A stretch of DNA of 64,000 nt, from positions 1 through 64,000 of the forward strand of contig CAJTRK010000010.1 of the NCBI GenBank assembly GCA_910578475.1, written 5' to 3'. The notes beneath the pieces were generated by a model. The model did no database searches and had not been told where the DNA came from. It was given only the letters and a program-made list of their open reading frames with translations. This document shows positions 34,571-43,244 of the stretch, in pieces. Each line of letters starts with the position of its first letter. The first letter of the stretch is position 1. Source of the stretch: an uncultured Lachnospiraceae bacterium (GTDB lineage Bacteria > Bacillota > Clostridia > Lachnospirales > Lachnospiraceae). Made by a program: the position numbers and the translations under genes.

Positions 34571-35626
34571 ATGCCAACGATTGAAGAGATTATGAAGACG
34601 GCGAAGGAAGCAGGGGCATCGGATGTACATATCACCGTCGGAATACCGCCCAAAATGCGGGTAAATGGCAATCTTGTCACAATGAATTATGCCAAAATGA
34701 TGCCGGCGGATACCCTGAGCGTTTTACTGGAGATTATGACGGAAACACAACGGGAAAGATTCGAAGAACGGGGCGAATACGATATGTCTTTCTCAATACC
34801 TGAGCTTGGACGATATCGTGTCAATGCCTATAAGCAGAGAGGCTCCGTCGCGCTGGCGCTCCGTCTTGTCGGAACAAAAGTTCCGTCACCGGAATCGCTC
34901 GGTGTGCCGGAATCGGTTGTTAATCTGTATGAGAGGAAAAGAGGGCTGATTCTCGTTACGGGACCTACCGGAAGCGGTAAATCGACGACACTCGCCGCCA
35001 TTATTGATAAAATCAACAACAAGCGGGACGCCCATGTCATTACGCTGGAGGACCCAATCGAATATCTTCATCAGCATAAGATGGCAATGGTCAATCAACG
35101 GGAAATCGGTCTGGATTCCCAGAACTATGCCAATGCGCTGCGCGCCGCGCTGCGTGAAGACCCGGATGTTATTCTGGTCGGGGAGATGCGTGACTTTGAG
35201 ACAATCAGCGTTGCCATTACAGCGGCGGAAACGGGACATCTTGTTCTGTCAACGCTGCATACGATTGGCGCAGCCAGCACGGTAGACCGTGTTATCGACG
35301 TATTCCCGCCTCACCAGCAGCAGCAGATTCGCGTACAGTTTGCAAATGTTCTGGAAGCGGTTGTTTCTCAGCAGTTGATTCCCACGATGGACGGAAGAGG
35401 CCGTGTAGCGGCCTTTGAAGTCATGCACGCGAACCATGCGGTCCGTAACCTGATTCGGGAAGGAAAATCCCATCAGCTCGTATCTGTCATGCAGACCAAT
35501 CGAAAGATGGGCATGATAACGATGGATGAAAGCATCACACAGCTTTTCTATGAAGGAAAGATTGACAGGGAAATGGCGATTCAGTTCGCACAGGACCCGG
35601 ATGGAATGCAGAATAAGATTATATAA
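34571..35626 (+). CDS. pilT: Type IV pilus retraction ATPase
   Basis: PilT depolymerises pili and powers twitching. The 351-residue hexameric ATPase has Walker A GPTGSGKST at about residue 133, Asp box VITLEDPIEYLH, Walker B DPDVILVGEMRD, His box TGHLVLSTLHTIGA, and the C-terminal PilT motif AVRNLIREGK near residue 291, close to the AIRNLIRE consensus. It starts at ATG 34571 with a GGGAAGAAGG site and follows the HD-GYP-like gene closely. It lies 3.4 kb from the main pilus locus, with comM and dprA between them. Confidence 0.93.
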   Translation: MPTIEEIMKTAKEAGASDVHITVGIPPKMRVNGNLVTMNYAKMMPADTLSVLLEIMTETQRERFEERGEYDMSFSIPELGRYRVNAYKQRGSVALALRLVGTKVPSPESLGVPESVVNLYERKRGLILVTGPTGSGKSTTLAAIIDKINNKRDAHVITLEDPIEYLHQHKMAMVNQREIGLDSQNYANALRAALREDPDVILVGEMRDFETISVAITAAETGHLVLSTLHTIGAASTVDRVIDVFPPHQQQQIRVQFANVLEAVVSQQLIPTMDGRGRVAAFEVMHANHAVRNLIREGKSHQLVSVMQTNRKMGMITMDESITQLFYEGKIDREMAIQFAQDPDGMQNKII

Positions 35627-35636
35627 AGATATGAGA

Positions 35637-35811
35637 TATCAAGCCGCTGCCGCCATCTGCGCGAAGCATTGTTCTCTTTGGAGGCACACTTTCGTTCCGT
35701 GAGAATTCGCAGCAGCCGCTAGACTCGGAAAGACCTCGTTAAGCGCTGGCGATTCTCAAGGGCCTCCGCCAGAGAACAATGCTTCGCGCAGATGGCGGCA
35801 GCGGCTTGATA
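35637..35811 (+). repeat. 175-bp element with perfect 41-bp inverted arms
   Basis: The first 41 bases (35637-35677) and the last 41 (35771-35811) are exact reverse complements. The 93 bases between also pair in part: GGAGGC near 35680 with GCCTCC near 35762, and GAGAATTCGC near 35701 with GCGATTCTC near 35749. So the whole element can fold into one long hairpin on either strand. It contains no gene and lies between pilT and its probable terminator. Confidence 0.85.
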
Positions 35812-35820
35812 AATTAGGAT

Positions 35821-35862
35821 AATAGTTGTCAGGAAATATATCTTGACAGCTATTTCTTTTTT
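35821..35862 (+). terminator. Terminator after pilT
   Basis: An 11-base arm (35821-35831) pairs with 35844-35854 apart from one mismatch, followed by a T-rich run to 35862. The rest of the gap to comM (to 36089) holds a 7-bp hairpin near 35884-35925 and otherwise AT-rich sequence in which I see no clear promoter. Confidence 0.65.
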
Positions 35863-36089
35863 CATTATGATAATAATATCTTGACAGGGCGTCGCGGCTG
35901 TTCATGGCGCGCTCAGAGGCCCTGTTCTAATTATATGGCTGAAATAGTATCAGCATGTTAATTCCGGCATATCGCCGCAGCATTCAAGATGATTTGTAAC
36001 ACGATACAGAACAATTTAATAACAAGTGTGATTGAGAATTGGGGACAGGAAGGAACTGTCGGATTTTTGAGGAAAAGGAGGAAAAATTA

Positions 36090-37664
36090 TTGTTTGCTTC
36101 AATTACATCGGGCACGATTCACGGCATCAGAAGCCAGTTGATTCATGTGGAAGTGGACGTGTCCAAAGGGCTGCCCTGTTTTCAGATGGTGGGACTGCCG
36201 AACTCGGAGGTGAAGGAAGCGAGAGAGCGGGTAAAAGTTGCGCTGAAAAATGCCGGGATTCCATTGCCGTCGATGTGTATCAATGTCAATCTTTCACCCG
36301 CGGATTTGCGGAAGGAAGGTTCGCTGCTCGACCTGCCGGTCGCTGTGGGGATTTTGACGGCGCTGCAGCATCTGCCGCCCGAAAATGCTGCGAATACGCT
36401 GATTATCGGAGAACTCGGGCTGAATGGGGAAGTAAAGACGGTAAAAGGAGCGCTTCCGATTGTCAGAGAAGCTAAGAAGCAGGGAATTTCCTGCTGCATA
36501 CTGCCGAAGGAAAATGCTGCGGAAGGAGCCGCGGTTCAGAATATTGACGTTATCGGCGTTTCCAATATCAGCGATACGCTCGCCTTTTTACAGGAGGACA
36601 AAGAGAACAGAAGGAAATTGATTGCACCGACCCAAATCGACATCCATACCCTTTTTGCAAGAAAGACAAATGATATTTTGCTGGACTTTGCGGACGTGAA
36701 CGGTCAGCAGACGGTGAAAAGGGCGGCGGAAATAGCGGCCGCGGGGTTTCACCATTTACTGATTGTCGGCCCGCCGGGGTCCGGTAAGACCATGATAGCA
36801 CGGCGTCTTCCCACAATTTTGCCGCCCCTTTCTCTGGAAGAAAGCATGGAAGTTTCCGAGATTTACAGCATAGCCGGAATGCTTTCGCCGGAAGATGTGC
36901 TGATGACGGGGCGTCCCTTTCTGGCGCCGCATCATACGATAACGAGGCAGGCCCTCGCAGGAGGCGGCAGAATACCGGTTCCCGGGATTGTTACGCTTGC
37001 CCATCGCGGCATTTTATTTCTGGATGAGATGCCGGAATTTAAACGTGAGACATTGGATATTTTGCGGCAGCCTCTGGAGGACAGGCAGATACAGCTTGCG
37101 CGAAGCGCCGGGAATTATATTTATCCCGCTGATTTTATGTTGGTGGGAGCCATGAATCCATGTCCCTGCGGTTACTTTCCGGACATGCAGAAATGTGGCT
37201 GCACCTCTTATGAAGTGCATCGTTATCAGGAACGTATTTCCGGTCCGATTCTTGACAGAATTGATATTTGCGCGGAATCCGCCGCGGTAGAAGTTTCCGA
37301 TTTGACGATGCCTGCCACGCAGGAAAGCAGCGAACAGATACGGAACCGTGTGTTGGAAGCACGACACATTCAGCAGAGACGTTTTGCCGGAACCGCGCTT
37401 CGCTTCAATACCGATATGGGCGTGAAAGAAATTCGGAAATACTGTTCCCTGCGGCCGGCGGAAAACAGATTAATAGAGCAGATTTTCCGGCAATGGAATC
37501 TGACCGCGAGAAGCTATCATCGGATGTTAAAAGTGGCCCGCACGATAGCCGACCTGGAGGGAACCGAACATATACAGGAAGCGCATCTGATGGAAGCGCT
37601 CATGTACAGGACGGTTGATTATGGCGAAAGCGGAGAAAGAAGCAGAAAGGGAAAAGACGGATGA
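36090..37664 (+). CDS. comM: YifB/ComM family AAA+ ATPase (Mg-chelatase-like)
   Basis: In transformable Gram-negative bacteria ComM is a branch-migration helicase that helps integrate incoming DNA; in Clostridia the role is untested. The 524-residue product has the N-terminal Lon-like fold (QMVGLPNSEVKEARERVK), Walker A GPPGSGKT, Walker B LFLDEMPEF, and the C-terminal Mg-chelatase domain (NPCPCGYF, ISGPILDRIDI). The start is TTG 36090, with AAGGAGG 8 bases upstream; an ATG at 36039 lacks a site. Its stop codon overlaps the dprA start by four bases (ATGA), so they are coupled. Confidence 0.9.
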   Translation: MFASITSGTIHGIRSQLIHVEVDVSKGLPCFQMVGLPNSEVKEARERVKVALKNAGIPLPSMCINVNLSPADLRKEGSLLDLPVAVGILTALQHLPPENAANTLIIGELGLNGEVKTVKGALPIVREAKKQGISCCILPKENAAEGAAVQNIDVIGVSNISDTLAFLQEDKENRRKLIAPTQIDIHTLFARKTNDILLDFADVNGQQTVKRAAEIAAAGFHHLLIVGPPGSGKTMIARRLPTILPPLSLEESMEVSEIYSIAGMLSPEDVLMTGRPFLAPHHTITRQALAGGGRIPVPGIVTLAHRGILFLDEMPEFKRETLDILRQPLEDRQIQLARSAGNYIYPADFMLVGAMNPCPCGYFPDMQKCGCTSYEVHRYQERISGPILDRIDICAESAAVEVSDLTMPATQESSEQIRNRVLEARHIQQRRFAGTALRFNTDMGVKEIRKYCSLRPAENRLIEQIFRQWNLTARSYHRMLKVARTIADLEGTEHIQEAHLMEALMYRTVDYGESGERSRKGKDG

Positions 37665-37750
37665 CAGAAAGAACTGTAATGGAAAGAGCCATGACGGAAA
37701 GGACTATGACAGAAAGAACTATAATGGAAAGAAGTATAACGGAAAAGGAA
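37661..37750 (+). repeat. Six 15-bp tandem units at the start of dprA
   Basis: Each unit encodes a variant of MTERT or IMERS. The unit is a multiple of three, so copy-number changes keep the frame and would add or remove start codons. Confidence 0.75.
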
Positions 37751-38914
37751 CAAAGGACAGAACCGGGAACGGAATCGGAAAAACTTACCGCAGCAGCGGA
37801 AGAGAAGCAGCTGCCATATGCCCACTGGCTGTACAATATTCCCGGCATGGGCCGCAAGACCATCCAATACTTGCTTTCCATAAAGGAGACGCCGGAAGCA
37901 ATTTACCGTGCGAAGGAGCAGGAGCTGGAAAGCCTTTTGACCGCTTTGCCGGGGAAACAAAGACTGGTGCGGCAAATTTTTGAAGCAAAACGCAACTTGA
38001 ATATTGAAGAGGCCTATGCCAGACTGGAGAAAACAGGAATCCGCTTTGCCTGTCTCGGAAACGCGTCTTATCCCAAACGGCTTGCCGGGATTCCCGATGC
38101 GCCATACGGACTGTACTTTCGGGGAAAACTTCCGGCGGAAGAACGTTTGACCGTTGCCATCATCGGCGCAAGAGGCTGTTCCGAATACGGAAGACAGATG
38201 GCAGACCATTTTGGCAGCATGCTGGCGATGGCAGGCGTACAGGTGATAAGCGGCATGGCGAGAGGCATTGACGGACTCAGCCAAAAAGCAGCGCTGTATG
38301 CAGGCGGTTATTCTCTCGGCGTGCTTGGCTGTGGCGTGGATATCTGCTATCCGGCGGAAAACAGAGAATTATATGAGCTGCTCTGTGAAAAGGGGGGCGT
38401 ATGCTCGGAATATCCCCCTGGAACGGCCCCAAGAAACAGCCTTTTTCCGCCCAGAAACCGCATTATCAGCGGGCTTTCGGATGCGGTTCTTGTGATTGAA
38501 GCCAAAAACAGAAGCGGTACGCTCATTACCGTTGATATGGCGTTGGAACAGGGGAAAGAAGTATACGCGCTGCCCGGCCGGATAACGGATGCGCTGAGTG
38601 AAGGCTGTAACCGGCTGCTGCAGCAGGGCGCAAATGTTGTTGTTTCCGCAGAAGACATGATACGCGGCCTTACTGGGCGGTCCAATTTATGCGGTACGGA
38701 AAAAGTTGTCTTTTTATCTGATATGCAGAAGGCGCTTTTACAAAATCTGGATGATATGCCGCAATCCCTCGAAATGATTAAAGAACGAATGTTATTGAAT
38801 AATAAAGAAGCGTTGTCAACAACGGAATTGATGGGTCAGCTTGTGAAACTGAGTCTGACAGGGTATGTAAAACAGATTGGTAACAGCTATTTTGTGAGGG
38901 AGACTTTTGAATAA
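37661..38914 (+). CDS. dprA: DNA processing protein DprA with a repeat-built N-terminus
   Basis: DprA loads RecA on incoming single-stranded DNA in transformation. The 417-residue product has a winged-helix/SAM-like start, the Rossmann domain with VAIIGARGCSEYGRQMA, GVLGCGVDICYPAENREL and APRNSLFPPRNRIISGLSD, then a C-terminal winged helix. It is about 35-40 residues longer than I expect: the first 30 residues are six 5-residue units built from six 15-bp repeats. Several ATGs within the repeats could also serve as starts. It overlaps comM by four bases. Confidence 0.93.
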   Translation: MTERTVMERAMTERTMTERTIMERSITEKEQRTEPGTESEKLTAAAEEKQLPYAHWLYNIPGMGRKTIQYLLSIKETPEAIYRAKEQELESLLTALPGKQRLVRQIFEAKRNLNIEEAYARLEKTGIRFACLGNASYPKRLAGIPDAPYGLYFRGKLPAEERLTVAIIGARGCSEYGRQMADHFGSMLAMAGVQVISGMARGIDGLSQKAALYAGGYSLGVLGCGVDICYPAENRELYELLCEKGGVCSEYPPGTAPRNSLFPPRNRIISGLSDAVLVIEAKNRSGTLITVDMALEQGKEVYALPGRITDALSEGCNRLLQQGANVVVSAEDMIRGLTGRSNLCGTEKVVFLSDMQKALLQNLDDMPQSLEMIKERMLLNNKEALSTTELMGQLVKLSLTGYVKQIGNSYFVRETFE

Positions 38915-39037
38915 GAAATGATGACAGCAAGAACGGCTGAAAGCTTTGCGGTCCCGGCACTTGCTTAATATTCCCAAAAAGAGTAAAATAAACGAAAAGC
39001 AGATTTTTATCATTGGGGCAGAAGGGGTTAGTGTCAA

Positions 39038-40732
39038 ATGGATAACAGCAGAAAAAAATTGCGTCTTGGCGATGTTTTGGTGAACAGCGGCGTCATTTCG
39101 GAAGAGCAGTTACAGAAAGGGCTTGAATTACAGAAGGGAAGCGGACGTAAGCTCGGCGAAACACTGGTAGACGAAGGACTTGTTTCCGAAGAAAATATTA
39201 CCAATGCGCTGAGCAGCCAGTTGAATCTGGATGTAATTGATTTGCAGAATGTGACGGTATCGGAAGATATTCTTTCGCTTGTTCCGGCCAATATTTTAAA
39301 GAAATATAAAATACTTCCGTTTGAATATTCGGCGGAGAGCATGAATATCCTGCGTGTGGCAATGGCGGACCCGATGGATATGACGGCGATGGACGATATT
39401 ACCATCATAACCAATTTGCAGGTAGAGCCCGTTGTGTCCACGACAAGAAGCATTATGCTCGCGCTGGATAAATATTATGGACAGGCGGAAGTGGATTCCG
39501 CGCTGGAAGAATATACGAGAGAAAAGGAAATTCAGTTCGCCGAACAGGAAAATATGTACAGCGAAGACGTCAATAATTCTCCGATTGTGCAGCTTGTAAA
39601 AAATATGATTGAACAGGCGGTCAGACAGCGTTCGTCCGATATCCACATCGAACCGATGGAACGCCAGGTCCGCATCCGTTACCGTATCGACGGCGCGCTG
39701 TATGAGAAGGCAACTTACAATATCAGACTTCTTCCCGCTATGGTAGCGCGTATTAAGATTATCGGCGGTATGGATATTTCCGAGAAAAGAAAACCGCAGG
39801 ACGGACGTATTACCCAGGTCGTAGACCGACTCGAGTTCGATATCCGTGTATCGATTCTGCCTACGGTATACGGAGAGAAAGTCGTAATGAGACTTACCTC
39901 CAAAAATGCCCTGACGAGAGAGAAGAGCCAACTCGGTCTTGGCCCTGCCGATATGAAGAAATTCGACCATATTCTGCAGAATCCGCACGGTATTCTCCTT
40001 GTAACCGGACCTACCGGAAGCGGTAAATCCACGACCCTGTATACGGCGCTCAGTGAATTGAATAAAGAAGACGTAAATATTATTACGGTAGAAGACCCGG
40101 TTGAAGCGAACATCGACGGTATTAATCAGGTACAGGTTAATCCCAAAGCTGACCTGACTTTTGCCAGCGCACTTCGTTCCATTCTGCGTCAGGACCCCGA
40201 CATTATCATGATTGGTGAGATTCGTGACCAGGAAACCGCAAGCATTGCCGTACAGGCATCCATCACAGGCCATCTGGTTGTATCCACGCTGCATACCAAT
40301 TCCGCCGCAAGCACAATTACCCGTCTGGAGGATATGGGAATCGACCCTTATCTGATTGCAGACTCGACCATCGGCGTTATTGCACAGCGTCTTGTACGAC
40401 GTCTGTGTCCGGAATGCAAGAAAGCCAAAAAGGCAAATGAAGAAGAACTGGAGCTCTTGAATAAGGCGCCGGACGAAGACATTACCATCTATACGCCGTG
40501 CGGCTGTCCCAAATGTGATGGAACAGGATTCCGGGGAAGAATCGGCGTCTATGAAATTATGGAAGTAACACAGCCCTTAAAAAGCATCATCAGTAAGAAC
40601 GGGGGCGCAGAAGCCATAAAGGAAAAAGCGTTGGAAGAAGGCATGCACACGCTGCGCATGAGCGCCACTGAATATGTGCTTTCCGGCATGACTTCCGTCA
40701 GTGAAATGATTAAAGTATCTTTTGATTTATAA
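39038..40732 (+). CDS. pilB: Type IV pilus extension ATPase PilB with MshEN-like N-terminus
   Basis: PilB powers pilus polymerisation. The 564-residue product has an N-terminal domain with two tandem motifs, RLGDVLVNSGVISEEQL (about residue 7) and KLGETLVDEGLVSEENI (about residue 31), which fits the MshEN c-di-GMP-binding pattern. The motor domain has Walker A GPTGSGKSTT (about residue 326), TVEDPVEANI, IMIGEIRDQET and the His box. Four cysteines near the end (CPEC, CGCPKC) bind zinc as in GspE/PilB. A GGGG-rich site precedes ATG 39038. It is the first gene of the pilus locus. Confidence 0.95.
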   Translation: MDNSRKKLRLGDVLVNSGVISEEQLQKGLELQKGSGRKLGETLVDEGLVSEENITNALSSQLNLDVIDLQNVTVSEDILSLVPANILKKYKILPFEYSAESMNILRVAMADPMDMTAMDDITIITNLQVEPVVSTTRSIMLALDKYYGQAEVDSALEEYTREKEIQFAEQENMYSEDVNNSPIVQLVKNMIEQAVRQRSSDIHIEPMERQVRIRYRIDGALYEKATYNIRLLPAMVARIKIIGGMDISEKRKPQDGRITQVVDRLEFDIRVSILPTVYGEKVVMRLTSKNALTREKSQLGLGPADMKKFDHILQNPHGILLVTGPTGSGKSTTLYTALSELNKEDVNIITVEDPVEANIDGINQVQVNPKADLTFASALRSILRQDPDIIMIGEIRDQETASIAVQASITGHLVVSTLHTNSAASTITRLEDMGIDPYLIADSTIGVIAQRLVRRLCPECKKAKKANEEELELLNKAPDEDITIYTPCGCPKCDGTGFRGRIGVYEIMEVTQPLKSIISKNGGAEAIKEKALEEGMHTLRMSATEYVLSGMTSVSEMIKVSFDL

Positions 40733-40757
40733 ACATATCTTATGTGATATACCGCGC

Positions 40758-40779
40758 CACGCCGCATTCTGGCGGCGTG
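40758..40779 (+). other. GC hairpin after pilB
   Basis: An 8-bp stem (40758-40765 with 40772-40779) lacks a T run. The rest of the 280-base gap to the coiled-coil gene is AT-rich, with a TATAAT at 40974-40979 but no matching -35. Confidence 0.4.
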
Positions 40780-41012
40780 AAAAGCGGATGTTCAGTTTGT
40801 CGGGCATTGCTCTGCCGTAACTCCTTAAAATATATAGGTTAGCAGAAAAAAAGAATAAAAATCAACGGTTGAAAAGAATGTAATCAAAGTGTATGATATC
40901 AATAAAGAATAATTTCTAATACAAATTACCGAACATTGAAAAGCGGATAAAATATTTTATCCTTTATATATGGTATAATCCTCCGAAGAAATTGAGCGAG
41001 AGGAGGAACGAT

Positions 41013-41411
41013 ATGACAAACAACGAATTATTGCTTTCCATTTCAAGGATGCTGGATACAAAACTGAAAGTGGAAATACAGCCGATAAAAGATGCGTTGC
41101 AAAGTGTAAAAAACGAGGTGAAAGAAATCAACGTCCGACTGCAGAGTGTGGAAACGGAAGTACAGCAGCTAAAAGGTAAAGTACAGCAGTTGAACGGCGA
41201 AGTACAGCAGATAAAAGACGAAACATATCAGCTCAGGTTAAATCAGGAAAAGACCATTATGCCCAGACTGAATACCATCGAATCCGGTTATACAGGCACT
41301 TATAACCGTTACAGAAGTTATGTGGAAAAGATGGAAACTGCTTTTATGGATATTGATGTGTTAAAAATGGTAGTAGCGGAACATTCGGAGAAGCTGTTGA
41401 AACTGGCATAG
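41013..41411 (+). CDS. Small coiled-coil protein in the pilus locus
   Basis: The 132-residue product is almost all coiled coil. Residues about 35-75 are heptads with three near-identical V-Q-Q-(L/I)-(K/N) steps (VETEVQQLKGKVQQLNGEV), and the C-terminal half is helical and less regular. There is no signal peptide or membrane segment. ATG 41013 has AGGAGG 6 bases upstream; an earlier start at 40992 is unlikely. It may be unrelated to pilus function. The family is not recognised. Confidence 0.6.
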   Translation: MTNNELLLSISRMLDTKLKVEIQPIKDALQSVKNEVKEINVRLQSVETEVQQLKGKVQQLNGEVQQIKDETYQLRLNQEKTIMPRLNTIESGYTGTYNRYRSYVEKMETAFMDIDVLKMVVAEHSEKLLKLA

Positions 41412-41646
41412 CCGTATGCTGTAAAATAAGTAAATTGTATGACCTGACGGGGGATTGTATCATATATAAAGTATAAAGGATAAAAGGCATGGCCGGGATA
41501 AAATGATACAGGATAAATCCAAAGGGCTTTTTCCATTGAGACGGATTTATCATACTTCTTTGATATAAAAATGCACAAAATCTTCCTGGAAATACTTGCT
41601 ATTTTATCAATTATGCAACTTGACTAAAGTAACGCCTGTTATTTTC

Positions 41647-41660
41647 GGGGGGGGTATAAA
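41647..41660 (+). other. Eight-G tract directly before a TATAAA
   Basis: A homopolymer of eight G (41647-41654) abuts TATAAA (41655-41660) in the 428-base gap before pilC. The gap also holds a 9-bp hairpin (41512-41520 with 41543-41551). I see no gene in it. Confidence 0.45.
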
Positions 41661-41721
41661 TGTGCATAAAAAATGATACAAATTTTGTGTGATATGACGA
41701 AAAATGCCAACCTTCAACGCC

Positions 41722-41750
41722 TTGTAAATTTTTGATGAAAAGAGTATAAT
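41722..41750 (+). promoter_or_regulatory. pilC promoter
   Basis: TTGTAA (41722-41727) and TATAAT (41745-41750) have a 17-base spacer, 90 bases before pilC. Confidence 0.6.
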
Positions 41751-41839
41751 CAGAGCTGTACATAAGTAACAAATACGATGTGGATTAATGGCATAAATTA
41801 GTATAGAAGCAACAGAAAAAAGACAACGGAGGTTCGCTC

Positions 41840-43054
41840 ATGGCGGCTTGGGGATTCGTAGCCATTGATAAAAGCGGAAAAGAGATTAAAGGCAGCAGGG
41901 AGGCCGATAACGAAGAACAGGCGCTCAGAGAGCTGAAGGCGCAGGGACTGATTGTCTTGGAAATGACGGAGCAGAACGCTCTGACCAAAGATATCAGCAT
42001 CGATATCGGCGGAAAGCCGTCAGCCAGAGATTTATCGGTGTTTTGTCGGCAGTTTGCAAGCATCACCCGCGCAGGCGTTACGATTATTGAGGCGCTCCGC
42101 ATGCTTGCGGAAGCGACGGAAAATAAAAAAATGCAGAAGGCCCTGCTGAATGTCCGGGCCGACGTGGAAAAGGGAGAAACCTTCGCAGATTCTCTCGCAA
42201 AACACCCGGGCGTTTTCCCGGAACTCCTGATTCAGATGGCAAGAGCTGGAGAGGCTTCCGGTAGCCTGGAAACTTCTATGGAGCGTATGGCGATTCAGTT
42301 TGAAAAATCTGCCAAGACCAAAGCGCTTGTCAAAAAAGCAATGATTTACCCGATTGTTGTTATGATTGTAGCGATTGCAGTTGTCATTGTAATGCTCGTG
42401 GTCGTTATACCTTCCTATACGGAAATGTTCGACCAGTTAGGGGTGGAACTGCCGGGTATTACGCTTGCGGTAATCGCCATGAGCGATTTCGTGAAAGCCT
42501 ACTGGTTCATAATTATTCCGGTCGTTATTGCCATCGCTTTCTTATTAAAAGCCTATGCGAAAACATATAGTGGAAAGCATTTGTTCGGAAAGTTACAGTT
42601 AAAGATTCCGGCAGTTAAAAATCTGGTTGTCAAAAATGCCTCGGCGATGATGGCAAGAACGCTGAGCACGCTTTTGACCGCCGGTGTGCCGCTGAATGAA
42701 GCGGTAGGCATTGTGGCGGGAACGATGACGAATATTTGGTTTAAAGAAGCTTTGCAGGAAGCAACAGAGCAGATTATGATTGGCGTGCCGCTTTCCCATC
42801 CGCTGCAGAACTGCGGGTTATTTCCGCCGATGGTCTACTATATGGTCCGTATCGGTGAGGAAGCCGGTTCTACCGAAGAAATGTTGAATAAACTGGCTGA
42901 TTATTATGAGGAAGAAGTGGAACTCGCCGTGCAGTCTTTGATGGCGGCGATGGAACCGATGATAATCATCGTGCTTGCAGTCGTAGTCGGTGGTCTGATT
43001 GCCGCGACGATGGCGCCGATGATGAAGATGTATGAGGCGCTGGACAGTCTCTAA
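41840..43054 (+). CDS. pilC: Type IV pilus inner-membrane platform protein PilC
   Basis: PilC (GspF family) is the membrane platform that PilB and PilT act on. The 404-residue product has the N-terminal segment with AWGFVAIDKSGKEIKG, two T2SSF cytoplasmic domains (LSVFCRQFASITRAG; MARTLSTLLTAGVPLNEA) and three membrane segments at about residues 170-195, 215-235 and 370-395. The GspF signature HPLQNCGLFPPMVYYM-like segment is present. GGAGG precedes ATG 41840. Twin hairpins and a pilin gene follow. Confidence 0.95.
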   Translation: MAAWGFVAIDKSGKEIKGSREADNEEQALRELKAQGLIVLEMTEQNALTKDISIDIGGKPSARDLSVFCRQFASITRAGVTIIEALRMLAEATENKKMQKALLNVRADVEKGETFADSLAKHPGVFPELLIQMARAGEASGSLETSMERMAIQFEKSAKTKALVKKAMIYPIVVMIVAIAVVIVMLVVVIPSYTEMFDQLGVELPGITLAVIAMSDFVKAYWFIIIPVVIAIAFLLKAYAKTYSGKHLFGKLQLKIPAVKNLVVKNASAMMARTLSTLLTAGVPLNEAVGIVAGTMTNIWFKEALQEATEQIMIGVPLSHPLQNCGLFPPMVYYMVRIGEEAGSTEEMLNKLADYYEEEVELAVQSLMAAMEPMIIIVLAVVVGGLIAATMAPMMKMYEALDSL

Positions 43055-43056
43055 TA

Positions 43057-43121
43057 GGGCGAAGAAGATTTGCCCGGCAAATCTTCTTCGCCCGACAGAA
43101 TCGCTTTGGGGCGATTCTGTC
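43057..43121 (+). other. Twin hairpin between pilC and the pilin gene
   Basis: A nearly closed 18-bp stem (43057-43074 with 43076-43093) starts two bases after the pilC stop. An 11-bp stem (43094-43104 with 43111-43121) follows directly. There is no T run. Such structures can block exonucleases or partly stop transcription, letting the pilin message be made at a different level from pilC. Confidence 0.7.
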
Positions 43122-43137
43122 AGGTGTTGGTGACATG

Positions 43138-43168
43138 TTTACTAAAGTAGTAGGAAATATTGTATAAT
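43138..43168 (+). promoter_or_regulatory. Possible pilin promoter
   Basis: TATAAT (43163-43168) is good, TTTACT (43138-43143) is weak, with 19 bases between. A 7-bp leader stem (43173-43179 with 43204-43210) follows. Confidence 0.4.
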
Positions 43169-43244
43169 TGAATTAAACATGGCTGGCGAGTAGGGAGCAG
43201 TCGTGTTTAAGATATATTAATTTATGAGAAAAGGAGAATGGGAA

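Noticed and set aside
37615..37983. ORF across the comM-dprA junction in another frame
   Set aside because: It is a shadow created by the 15-bp repeats; comM and dprA frames explain the sequence.
41412..41839. c-di-GMP riboswitch before pilC
   Set aside because: I looked for the GEMM-type conserved blocks, given the pilus context, and did not find them by eye. A covariance search would settle it.
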